The position numbers and the translations under genes are program-made. Positions 24,073-34,049 of a stretch of 64,000 bases of DNA are shown piece after piece. Below the pieces are notes generated by a model. The model ran no database searches, was not told the DNA's origin, and saw only the letters and a program-made list of their open reading frames with translations. Where the stretch lies: the NCBI GenBank assembly GCA_944989445.1, contig CALYLW010000057.1, forward strand, positions 2,457,984-2,521,983, written 5' to 3'. The stretch comes from Ampullaceana balthica (Eukaryota; Mollusca; Gastropoda; Lymnaeidae). Position 1 is the first letter of the stretch; each line of letters opens with the position of its first letter.

Positions 24073-24921
24073 TAGTTGACCCGCGGCGTAGCATACGCCG
24101 CTAATGATTTAGTGACGGGTGAAGACTTCCTGAAAGACACAGTTGTCTGATGACTTGTCTAAAATGGGGTGGGTTTGGGCAAACGGCTGTAAGTGAATGA
24201 AAAGAAGGAACTCTGGAGAGACCCGCGGCGTAGCATACGCCGCAGACTTGCTCATCATAGACAGTGCAAAGAACGGTGGGGGGGGTGGGTGAGAGTACAG
24301 ACACAAAAAGCAGCACTTAGTAAATAAAAATAGCGAGTAAGCGTAAACACATGCACAATGAGGTTGTTGTTACCCGCCTCCCATTTATTAACCGACGTTC
24401 ACTCGCGTTGTATTGATTTCTTCGTGCTGTAGTTTGTGCCCGTTCTTTATCCACTTTCTTTGCACTCTCCTTGAGCAAGTCTGCGGCGTATCCTGCGTCA
24501 CGGGGGTCTGGTTTCATAATAATTATAAATCCTCAAATCCTATTTTTACATCGGTCCTTTTCAAAAATTAAAATATAAGCTAAAACAATGACGTCATATA
24601 ATATTTTTATACAATATCGATCGCAGCGCCACCTAACAGCACTTACATCCATACAGACAACGGGAATCAATATACATAATTAACATAAGTAACTTATCTT
24701 TGTTTAATAAATACGAAATATTAAACTTGCTGAAATGTACACAAAGTATATCATAATAATTATAAACCCTATTTTTACATCGTTCCCTTGTCAAAAATTA
24801 AAATATAAGCATAAAACAATGACGTCTTATAATATTTTTATACAAAATCGATCGCAGCGCCACCTAACAGCATTAATACATACATACATACACACAGACA
24901 ACGGGAATTATGTATATTGAT
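24073..24921. mobile_element. 849-bp hairpin-carrying interspersed repeat, copy 2
   Basis: Same start (TAGTTGACCCGCGGCGTAGC), same two direct hairpins (about 24077 and 24224), a degraded inverted third copy near 24483, the same two right-hand ~190-bp units and the same end (CGGGAATTATGTATATTGAT) as 14787-15630. Identical limits in two unrelated sites confirm a discrete mobile unit. Both copies share a minus-strand frame with AQTTARRNQ and NASERRL words, but DNA identity alone could explain that. Confidence 0.82.
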
Positions 24922-25129
24922 TATCATTATCATTACTAGTAACCTTGATAATGATTGTGGTTTACACATTCAGAATAGCTACAAGTCTTATTGTATCTTG
25001 CACGATCTTTTCTTTTTTAAGCTCAGTATTTGTTAAACTGGTATAATAGATAATAAACCGTATTCACATAAAAACAGATAGTCGTTTCAACTTTTCCTTC
25101 TTGGGTCTACGTTTTTAATAGGACCCCGT

Positions 25130-25428
25130 TGTCACATCTGATTAACATAATTTTGTGACGTAAGGTCACGTGTACAAGAGACGCGGGAAGAAAGGAGCAT
25201 TTCTATTGGTTGAAAGTGTTGGGCGAAGAGTTGTGTGTAGACTTCCGACATGGAAGCATGATAGTGAATAACTCAAGATTTCCACGTCATATTACCTCAA
25301 ATGATTCTTATGTGTACAATATATATATATATATTAAAGTTGTTTTGGATATAAAAAGTTCTTCAGCTGATCATTGTGCCCTAAGAATTAATATTGTAAC
25401 AGTTAGTATAAAAAGCTACATCGTTACA
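25130..25428 (+). repeat. 5' LTR (299 bp)
   Basis: Starts TGTCACATCTGATTAACA and ends CATCGTTACA. The first ~215 bp match the 3' LTR with one obvious difference (GCATTTCTATTGG against GCATTGCTATTGG). The last ~80 bp are strongly diverged from it. Contains a TA run followed by ATTAAAG, a possible core promoter. Confidence 0.93.
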
Positions 25429-25429
25429 T

Positions 25430-25441
25430 TGGTGTCGAAGT
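25430..25441 (+). other. tRNA primer-binding site
   Basis: TGGTGTCGAAGT begins one base after the 5' LTR. TGG pairs with the CCA end of a tRNA, as required for minus-strand priming. The tRNA species cannot be assigned by eye. Confidence 0.75.
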
Positions 25442-26308
25442 AAAAGTTCCATGTGAACACTGTACAAGAGATTTCAAGAAAGACTTGAAAGAGGTTTCGT
25501 GGAAATAAGTATTGGATATTTCCAAAAAAGGAAAGTATTCTTTAAAATAAGAAATAATACCAGCTATAGTATTTTTGAATATTCAAGTTCGTAAGAAGCT
25601 GTGAATAAACTTTTGTAGTTCAATGAAAATACAAGAAGATTTCAAAATGGCGGCATAAACGGCAGATATCCGCAGTGTATAAAACTGGATCAGACTAGTT
25701 GGTTCTACGTCACATTCGACGAAAGTACAAGCATACTACACAGTACTGGAATCTGGGTCGTGTAGGCTTACTGAATGGTGACACACGGTGAACATATATA
25801 GGTCGTGACGTCAACAGGCTTAATGCTAGTTGATTCCAGGAAATATTAGTAATAGTAAACATAACATCGAACCGAGAAGCTATGGACCATGCACTATTCA
25901 ATGTGTTGGTGTGAATTATAAATAAGGAAACGGAATTCTTATCCATTCATTGTGTGAAGAGTTTGATTATCGCAATTTTGGATTAATGGAGTGAACTAAA
26001 TTGTTTAAAAACTACTCAAAAATTGAAATTTTAACCAAGTGACTTTTATTCAAAACGATCGGACCATTTAATATATTTTGTCAATCTGAGGGAGCGTATA
26101 TATAAAGTATACTGAAGATCCCGTGTGAGGATTCTTTTTGTTGTCTCATGTTGCCAATAACTAGATTTTATGGTTTAGACGTGTCACTTATTTGAACTTA
26201 ACATTTTGAATTCAAGATATTTCATTTGGACGATTTATAACTTTATCAATATATATACATACATTCCTTACCGAATTGCTAGATTCATATTATTCAATCA
26301 AACAAAAC
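25442..26308 (+). other. untranslated leader of the LTR element
   Basis: 867 bases with no long plus-strand frame between primer-binding site and gag-like start. Several short ATGs. Packaging signals would be expected here but none can be identified. Confidence 0.6.
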
Positions 26309-26743
26309 ATGGATCACTACAAGGAATTCACTGCCATAGCTAAAGAGATCGGACTAAAAGGAAAAGAAATGAGAGATTTCATTGAAGAAAAAGTTGCTGA
26401 AGAAAAAGAAAATCAAAGAATAGCTGAAGAAAAAGAGCAGCGAAGAAAAGCTGAAGAAGAAGAAAAAGCAAGAATAGCTGAAGAAAAAGAACAGCGAAGA
26501 AAAGCTGAAGAAGAAGAAAAAGCAAGAATAGCTGAAGAAAAAGAACAGCGAAGAAAAGCTGAAGAAAAAGAAAATCAAAGAGAAGCTGAAGAAAAAGCAA
26601 GAATTGCTGAAGAAAAAGCTAGAATTGCTGAAGAAAAAGAGATGCAGAAAATATATGCAACGCATTACTCAATGTTTTTAGCAGATATGGTTTCCCTCAA
26701 ACACTTCTGTCGGACAATGGCAGCCAATTCAAGGGTCAGATGA
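26309..26743 (+). CDS. truncated gag-like protein with coiled coil
   Basis: The start at 26309 (AAC ATGG) gives MDHYKEFTAIAKEIGLKGKE, like the N-termini of some Gypsy gag proteins. About 90 residues follow of repeated EEKEQRRKAEEE and EEKARIAEEK, a strong charged coiled-coil prediction built from a ~63-base tandem unit. After about residue 110 the sequence (KIYATHYSMFLADM) is integrase DNA read in another frame, so the natural gag ends at the deletion junction and the last ~33 residues are spurious. No CCHC zinc knuckle is left. Any role beyond self-association is inference. Confidence 0.7.
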   Translation: MDHYKEFTAIAKEIGLKGKEMRDFIEEKVAEEKENQRIAEEKEQRRKAEEEEKARIAEEKEQRRKAEEEEKARIAEEKEQRRKAEEKENQREAEEKARIAEEKARIAEEKEMQKIYATHYSMFLADMVSLKHFCRTMAANSRVR

Positions 26744-28836
26744 CACAAGCCATTATGAAAATGTTAAACATTACACAAGTACACAGCACAGTGTACCATC
26801 CACAGTCAAATGGAGTGATTGAAAGACTAAACAAAACCATCAAGAATATGCTATTAAAGGTGACAGTGGACCATGAGGACAGATGGCATGAATATTTACC
26901 CTTAGTACTGTTTGCATACAACAGCAGCAAACATGAAAGCACTGGCTTTAGTCCTTTTGAGTTAATGTTTGGCCAAAACCCTGCAAGTCCCTTAAAGAAT
27001 TTCAAAGAAAGGCTTATAAGTAAACAAGATGCCATACAGGACAGATATCAGCTGATGTCAGACACTAGAGATAAAATACTTTACAGTATTGAAGCAGCAA
27101 AGCAAAGACTAATCAAGCAAAGTACAAGACATAGAGAAATCAAAAATAGACACAGACATTTGAGAACATTTGAGCCTGAACAACAAGTCCTAGTATGCTT
27201 ACCAAACACAAAGAATGAAATCACATGGGAAGGTCCATACAAAATTGAAGAGAAACTTAGTGATGTCACATATAGTGTCAATATCAAAGGACATGTGAAA
27301 AAATTACATATTGACAAACTAAGAACATATGATGACAATAAAGAAGGAAAGCAAACTGTTAATGTCATCATCAAGGTAAATGATGAAAATGACAATGCAA
27401 TGAAAATGAACAGTCTTGACAGTGAAAAAATATCATCTGACATACCAGATAATATGAAACACAGAGTGATCAAAATTTTTCAAAAATACAAAGGTGTCAT
27501 AACAAAAGAAACAGGCAACACAAAAACTGTGACTCACAAGATACAAGTTTTGGAACATGAACCCTTCAAGACCAAAGTATACCCTATTCCAATGGCACAT
27601 AGAGACACAGTAAGGCAAGAAATTGACTACCTACTTAAAGAAAACAAAATAAGAAAAGCAGTTGAAGCTAACTATACCTCACCAACTGTCATAGTAAAAA
27701 AGAAGAATGGAAAGATTCGACTGTGCTGTGACTACAGACAGTTGAATAATATTACAAAATTGGACCATGAACCTATTGGAGACCCAAGAGACATTATAGA
27801 CATAATTGGTACTTCCAGAATATTCACTACATTTGACTTAAACAGAGGTTTTTGGCAGATTAACATGGATCCTGATTCTATAAAATACACTGCATTCATA
27901 GCCATGGATGAGGTGTATGAATGGTTAGTAATGCCATTTGGACTGGTCAACAGTACGGCCACTTTTAGCAGATTTATGAAAGTGATGCTAAAAGGAATTC
28001 CAAATGTGGTACATTATGTCGACGATATATGCATCCACACTAAAGATTGGGAATCACATATCCATACACTTGAAGCTGTACTGGATAGACTCAAGAAACA
28101 TAATGTGACAATCTCACCAGAAAAGATCAACATTGGAAAGAAGTATATAGATTTTTTGGGATACAGAATAGGAGGCGGTGCAGTCACTCCCACTGCAGAA
28201 AATGAAAACAAGATATTTAATCTGTCTGTCCCAAAATCTAAAAAACAAGTGCAAGCCCTGCTGGGACTATGTAACTTTTACAGACCTTTTATTGCAAATT
28301 ATGCAGAAATAGTTCATCCACTAACAGAAGTTACAAAAACCAAAGATATTAGAAAATTTCAATTTCCAGGAGATTGCCTCAACGCATTAGAGAACATTCA
28401 GGAGGCATTCAGGAAGAAACCCATCTTAGTTACACCTCAATGGGACAAACCTTTCATTGTTTCTACCGATGCATCGTCCATTGCATTAGGAGCGTGCCTC
28501 ATGCAAGAACATGATGGTATCCTACATCCTATACAGTATCTTAGCAGAAACTTGACCAAAACAGAGTGTAACTACAGCACCATAGAGAGAGAATGTCTAG
28601 CCATAGTGTGGGCTCTACAAAAACTTCAAAAATACCTTCTAGGTAGAACATTCACTCTTCTAACAGACCACAAACCACTTGTGGCATTCAACAAGAAGAA
28701 GATCAGCAACGCCAAAGTGAATCGTTGGGCTATGCTATTAGCCGACTACAAATTTGACATTAAACCTGTGAAGGGAAAGGACAATGTGGTTGCAGACATA
28801 TTAAGTAGAATGACAATAAATAAAGTCACTCTGTGA
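26740..28836 (+). CDS. pol polyprotein: partial integrase - reverse transcriptase - RNase H
   Basis: 698 codons from ATG, but integrase-like coding continues upstream in frame to about 26645 (FSRYGFPQTLLSDNGSQF, the second catalytic Asp). In the ATG-started frame, HPQSNGVIERLNKT holds the catalytic Glu (residue 28), and a GPY-type module WEGPYKIEEKLSD follows near 162. Reverse transcriptase begins near 270 with KVYPIPMAHRDTVRQEI, has FTTFDLNRGFWQI and the catalytic YVDD at 426-429. RNase H carries Asp 577 (STDASS), Glu 618 (ERECLA) and Asp 643 (TDHKPL), and ends VKGKDNVVADILSRM. The frame is fully open. The first integrase Asp and the zinc-binding domain are missing. Pol thus ends with RNase H, not integrase. 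It overlaps the gag-like frame by 4 bases, a by-product of the deletion. Confidence 0.92.
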   Translation: MTQAIMKMLNITQVHSTVYHPQSNGVIERLNKTIKNMLLKVTVDHEDRWHEYLPLVLFAYNSSKHESTGFSPFELMFGQNPASPLKNFKERLISKQDAIQDRYQLMSDTRDKILYSIEAAKQRLIKQSTRHREIKNRHRHLRTFEPEQQVLVCLPNTKNEITWEGPYKIEEKLSDVTYSVNIKGHVKKLHIDKLRTYDDNKEGKQTVNVIIKVNDENDNAMKMNSLDSEKISSDIPDNMKHRVIKIFQKYKGVITKETGNTKTVTHKIQVLEHEPFKTKVYPIPMAHRDTVRQEIDYLLKENKIRKAVEANYTSPTVIVKKKNGKIRLCCDYRQLNNITKLDHEPIGDPRDIIDIIGTSRIFTTFDLNRGFWQINMDPDSIKYTAFIAMDEVYEWLVMPFGLVNSTATFSRFMKVMLKGIPNVVHYVDDICIHTKDWESHIHTLEAVLDRLKKHNVTISPEKINIGKKYIDFLGYRIGGGAVTPTAENENKIFNLSVPKSKKQVQALLGLCNFYRPFIANYAEIVHPLTEVTKTKDIRKFQFPGDCLNALENIQEAFRKKPILVTPQWDKPFIVSTDASSIALGACLMQEHDGILHPIQYLSRNLTKTECNYSTIERECLAIVWALQKLQKYLLGRTFTLLTDHKPLVAFNKKKISNAKVNRWAMLLADYKFDIKPVKGKDNVVADILSRMTINKVTL

Positions 28837-29437
28837 ACTCCTAACTGATAAAACCAGAGACTATTAAAAAGACATTCTGTGAATTACTAAATGATAAAAT
28901 AAGAGACTGTTTTAACATTAGTCTGTGAATTCCTAAAGGATACAAACAGAGACTGTAATTATATTAATATTTTTATTTGTTGAACAATGGACAAGGAACA
29001 GTGTTTGAATTCCATTGGATTATTAGTTAATTTTAATAATATTGAGTGTTTAAATGTTTTAATTACACAAAATTACAGATGTGTTTAAAAGTCCATTTTC
29101 ATTTTTTCAGCACAGGTAGACGGCTGCAGTCCTACAGATTTTTTCTCATTATTTCTTATGTTTAGACTGATGCAGTCCTACAGATTTTTTCTCATTATTT
29201 CTTATGTTTAGACTGATGCAGTCCTACAGATTTTTTCTCATTATTTCTTATGTTTAGACTGATGCAGTCCTACAGATTTTTTCTTATTGATTCTATATCC
29301 AGAAGTTGTATGTAAGAAAATGAATGTTCATTGATGATAAATATTTGAAATTTGAATATAGATATAGATTGATTTGATTTTATGAAGACCAAAAATGTTG
29401 TATTTCATAAACATTTTTTTTGAAGGATGGGGGTGAA
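28837..29437 (+). repeat. 3' spacer of the LTR element with two short tandem repeats and polypurine tract
   Basis: First a ~3-fold degenerate repeat around CTGTGAATTCCTAA and GATAAAA..AGAGACTG (28828-28960). Then about four 46-bp units around GATGCAGTCCTACAGATTTT at roughly 29120-29285. The last 20 bases (GAAGGATGGGGGTGAA) are purine-rich and abut the 3' LTR, as expected for the plus-strand primer. Confidence 0.8.
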
Positions 29438-29746
29438 TGTCACATCTGATTAACATAATTTTGTGACGTAAGGTCACGTGTACAAGAGACGCGGGAAGAA
29501 AGGAGCATTGCTATTGGTTGAAAGTGTTGGGCGAAGAGTTGTGTGTAGACTTCCGACATGGAAGCATGATAGTGAATAACTCAAGATTTCCACGTCATAT
29601 TACCTCAAATGATTCTTATGTGTACAATATATATATATATATTAAAGTTGTTTTGGATAAATGAATTCGTCAGTGAATTATTGTGCACAAGATTAATTAC
29701 TGTGAGAACGCCTACATAAAAAGAGTTACAAAGTAACATCGTTACA
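29438..29746 (+). repeat. 3' LTR (309 bp)
   Basis: Starts TGTCACATCTG and ends CATCGTTACA. The right ~85 bp (AATTCGTCAGTGAATTATTG, GTGAGAACGCCTAC) differ greatly from the 5' LTR but match the solo LTR at 38443-38750. Confidence 0.93.
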
Positions 29747-30320
29747 CCCGTTCTTATGGACCATGATCTAATAGGACCCTGTTCTTATGGACCATTATCT
29801 AATAGGACCCTGTTCTTATGGACCATGATCTAATAGGACCCTGTTCTTAAGGACCATTATCTAATAGGACCCTGTTCTTGTGGACCATTATCTAATAGGA
29901 CCCTGTTCTTATGGACCATAATCTAATAGGACCCTGTTCTTATAGACCATGATCTAATAGGACCCTGTTCTTATAGACCATAATCTAATAGGACCCTGTT
30001 CTTGTGGACCATTATCTAATAGGACCCTGTTCTTATAGACCATTATCTAATAGGACCCTGTTCTTATAGACCATGATCTAATAGGACCCTGTTCTTATAG
30101 ACCATGATCTAATAGGACCCTGTTCTTATAGACCATAATCTAATAGGACCCTGTTCTTATAGACCATTATCTAATAGGACCCTGTTCTTATAGACCATTA
30201 TCTAATAGGACCCTGTTCTTATGGACCATTATCTAATAGGACCCTGTTCTTATGGACCATAATCTAATAGGACCCTGTTCTTATAGACCATGATCTAATA
30301 GGACCCTGTTCTTATGGACC
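29747..30320. repeat. 31-bp satellite, about 18 copies
   Basis: Unit CTAATAGGACCCTGTTCTTA plus TGGACCATGAT. Variants alternate TGG/TAG and GAT/TAT. A single partial unit (AATAGGACCCCGT) remains left of the LTR element at 25117-25129, so the insertion split the array's first unit. Confidence 0.95.
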
Positions 30321-32072
30321 ATGATCTGGTGGGAACCTATCCTGGTGGCAAGCTACTCTGGTGGGCCATGATCTGATGGGAACCTATCCTGGGGGCAAGC
30401 TACTCTGGTGGGCCATGATCTGATGGGAACCTATCCTGGGGGCAAGCTACTCTGGTGGGCCATGATCTGATGGGAACCTATCCTGGGGGCAAGCTACTCT
30501 GATGGGCCATGATCTGGTGGGAACCTATCCTGGGGGCAAGCTACTCTGGTGGGCCATGATCTGGTGGGAACCTATCCTGGTGGCAAGCTACTCTGGCGGG
30601 CCATGATCTGATGGGAACCTATCCTGGGGGCAAGCTACTCTGATGGGCCATGATCTGGTGGGAACCTATCCTGGGGGCAAGCTACTCTGGTGGGCCATGA
30701 TCTGATGGGAACCTATCCTGGTGGCAAGCTACTCTGATGGGCCATGATCTGGTGGGAACCTATCCTGGGGGCAAGCTACTCTGGTGGGCCATGATCTGGT
30801 GGGAACCTATCCTGGGGGCAAGCTACTCTGGTGGGCCATGATCTGGTGGGAACTTATCCTGGGGGCAAGCTACTCTGATGGGCCATGATCTGGTGGGAAC
30901 CTATCCTGGGGGCAAGCTACTCTGGTGGGCCATGATCTGGTGGGAACCTATCCTGGGGGCAAGCTACTCTGGTGGGCCATGATCTGGTGGGAACCTATCC
31001 TGGGGGCAAGCTACTCTGGTGGGCCATGATCTGATGGGAACCTATCCTGGGGGCAAGCTACTCTGGTGGGCCATGATCTGATGGGAACCTATCCTGGGGG
31101 CAAGCTACTCTGGTGGGCCATGATCTGGTGGGAACCTATCCTGGGGGCAAGCTACTCTGGTGGGCCATGATCTGGTGGGAACCTATCCTGGTGGCAAGCT
31201 ACTCTGGCGGGCCATGATCTGATGGTAACCTATCCTGGGGGCAAGCTACTCTGATGGGCCATGATCTGGTGGGAACCTATCCTGGGGGCAAGCTACTCTG
31301 GTGGGCCATGATCTGATGGGAACCTATCCTGGGGGCAAGCTACTCTGATGGGCCATGATCTGGTGGGAACCTATCCTGGGGGCAAGCTACTCTGGTGGGC
31401 CATGATCTGGTGGGAACCTATCCTGGGGGCAAGCTACTCTGGTGGGCCATGATCTGGTGGGAACTTATCCTGGGGGCAAGCTACTCTGATGGGCCATGAT
31501 CTGGTGGGAACCTATCCTGGGGGCAAGCTACTCTGGTGGGCCATGATCTGGTGGGAACCTATCCTGGGGGCAAGCTAATCTGGTGGGCCATGATCTGGTG
31601 GGAACCTATCCTGGGGGCAAGCTACTCTGGTGGGCCATGATCTGATGGGAACCTATCCTGGGGGCAAGCTACTCTGGTGGGCCATGATCTGATGGGAACC
31701 TATCCTGGGGGCAAGCTACTCTGGTGGGCCATGATCTGGTGGGAACCTATCCTGGGGGCAAGCTACTCTGATGGGCCATGATCTGGTGGGAACCTATCCT
31801 GGGGGCAAGCTACTCTGGTGGGATATGATCTGGTGGGAACCTATCCTGGGGGCAAGCTACTCTGGTGGGCCATGATCTGGTGGGAACCTATCCTGGGGGC
31901 AAGCTACTCTGGTGGGCCATGATCTGATGGGAACCTATCCTGGGGGCAAGCTACTCTGGTGGGCCATGATCTGATGGGAACCTATCCTGGGGGCAAGCTA
32001 CTCTGGTGGGCCATGATCTGGTGGGAACCTATCCTGGGGGCAAGCTACTCTGGTGGGCCATGATCTGGTGGG
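30321..32072. repeat. 47-bp satellite, about 37 copies, with 611-bp higher-order period
   Basis: Unit GATCTGGTGGGAACCTATCC, then TGGGGGCAAGCTACTCTGG and TGGGCCAT. Diagnostic variants recur exactly 611 bp (13 units) apart: CTCTGGCGGG at 30591 and 31202, and AACTTATCC at 30851 and 31462. The unit shares CCATGATCT..T.GGA.CC with the adjoining 31-bp unit. Confidence 0.95.
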
Positions 32073-34049
32073 GCCCTTATTCTCTATTTAACTGAGTCCC
32101 GTTATGAAATACAATCTAGCGAACTCAGTCAAATTTGAATTGTACTCTTTGGGAATCACACCCGTACCTCTGCCAATGTGTCACATTTTGCACCTGGCGT
32201 TCCCCGTAGGTAACTGGGCATAGCTGTCTCTGTGTTGGGCTTAGATTTGAGCCGCACAGCACGGCAGAAACTACCTGTAGATTTTATATTTTTACCCTAG
32301 TGAGTCAAACCAAATTAACCCGACTCCATGTCCTTGGATTATTTGTGCATTAAAACAATGGTACCTGGTTGATAACCATCGAGGGACCGCTGGTAAAGAA
32401 CCCGGCGAAAGTCCTTCCTAAGCATCAATTACCTACAAAGATTCTGCAAACTGTCGATAAACGAGACAATGAAAGCACGGACTGCGAAAAATATTGCAGG
32501 GCGCTAATCAATGTTTCTTGCCAGTCTCTCAAAAGTATATAATTATGAGACCGTTAGAATTTGTAGAGTGTTTCTGAACAAAGGATTTCTTTGTCACTGT
32601 GACATCATGTGGTGAGATGGCAGTGTAGCGAACGGTTGACAACAAAGTCATTTATATTGGAAGCTTCTGGGTTAAATGGTTGTTCCGCGTAACCTGGCCT
32701 CGTGGGTAGAACTCAGATTTCTGAGCCATACACTATTGAATTGACACGAGAACACGATAGGTTTGAATTGGACCTGCTCAGTACAACATGCATCTCTTTC
32801 TCAATGACGCCGTATGTGATTTTTTGTTTGTTTGTGCTGCGTCACCGTGCTTAGGGAATTCCCATTGTGGCACACCGTGTTCAACTAGCGTGGAGCACCA
32901 GACACTACACGGCAGATCGGCTTTACAATCGTCACACTGGTGGCTTTTTTTAAAAAAAATTTAATTTTTTTAAATTTTTTAAAAATTTATTTAATCATTG
33001 CATCACTCCAGAAAGTGAATCAGAATGGAAGTAATATTCCCAGTTTTGCATGTAGCAAAATTTGATTAATAAAAATCTAAATAAAAATTACATTTTGAAT
33101 GTGCTGTAATTTATTAGTTCCCAGTATAAATGAATGAACAGAGCAAAAATAATTTCAGAGAAGAGGTTAACCCAAGATACCCTATAAATAACTTCTGCGT
33201 TATAAAATGTTACCAATTTGCTAAATAATAGCTTTAGAAACAAAGTTTTCGAGTTACGGAAAATGGCGTAATTTGCGCAGATTAATCAAGGACGATGTTG
33301 ATATTGACAAAGAACAGCCACCCCGGCGAGAAAGCTTGACAGGAAAGAGAGGCGGTGTCTGATGTTTCATATGAAAGGAAGCCATCTTAGATTTGACATA
33401 CCGACACATTTGAGAAAGCCCATCCCCCCACACACACTTTACTCCCTCCACAGTGTGATGGGGGGGGGGTAAGATTTTTCTTTTTAAAAAGGGATGCGGA
33501 TTAGTTCCCCTTCTTCCAGCCACGCCCTTTTCTTGTCTAGGTCAAGTTTGGTCTCAACATAGACGTTTACGTGGCTCTACGGAACACGTTTTGTGAAATG
33601 TCGCCCCAGAATAATAACGCAAACGCCTTGGAAAATTCGACTAATGGAGGTTGGAAGCCACAAAATCTTCGAGTTAAGGAGATCTAAAATACATTGGTCT
33701 TATGGAATTTGGCCGGGACCTAACAATTTATTCGATATAGGGAGGTTTTCGACTTAGTGATGTTCGACTTAGCGAGGTCCGACTGTATATAATTTATAAC
33801 AAAGAAATATCAAGGCCTTGCCAAACATGGGTAGGTGGAATAGGACTGTTCATTTTATGTGGCACTTAAACTTAAAGAACAGATCGAATTGGAAAGTAGG
33901 AAAAACAGTCAGGCATGAACTAAAGTGCAATTGAGTTGGATCTATTTCATGGCTTTAAAATTAACTCAGTTTCCCTAAAATAATGTGTCACCCAATAACT
34001 CATGCAAATGGTCTGTTTCGTGAAGTCTTAAAATCAAGTAGATCTGGAA
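32073..34049. other. non-coding intron stretch
   Basis: Mixed-composition DNA to about 32940, then AT-rich. A (CA)n tract and G9 run lie near 33430-33470. 33740-33786 (TTCGACTTAGTGATGTTCGA, then CTTAGCGAGGTCCGACTGTA) resembles one inverted end of a pogo/Tigger-type element, but its partner end was not found. No exon recognised. Confidence 0.4.

Larger units (their letters stand above)
25125..29751 (+). mobile_element. Ty3/Gypsy-type LTR retrotransposon, Gmr1-like gene order, internally deleted
   Basis: The element is 25130-29746 (4617 bp) with two LTRs (TGTCAC..TTACA) and perfect 5-bp target duplications CCCGT at 25125-25129 and 29747-29751. Order inside: primer-binding site, leader, gag-like coiled coil, integrase (partial), reverse transcriptase, RNase H, 3' spacer, polypurine tract. 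Integrase before reverse transcriptase in an otherwise Gypsy-like polyprotein is the layout known for the Gmr1-like group; ordinary Gypsy elements have integrase last. Most of gag, any protease and the N-terminal part of integrase are missing at a junction near 26640, so the copy is not autonomous. It sits in intron 1 of the bHLH gene, same strand, and landed in a unit of the 31-bp satellite. Confidence 0.92.

Noticed and set aside
26354..26665. Phe/Leu/Ser-rich minus frames opposite the gag-like coiled coil
   Set aside because: Antisense shadow of the GAAGAAAAA repeats.
30321..32072. CRISPR array
   Set aside because: Units are contiguous with no spacers, and the context is eukaryotic; it is a satellite.
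33740..33786. pogo/Tigger element
   Set aside because: Only one terminus-like sequence is present, with no partner end or transposase, so it is noted in the stretch description only.
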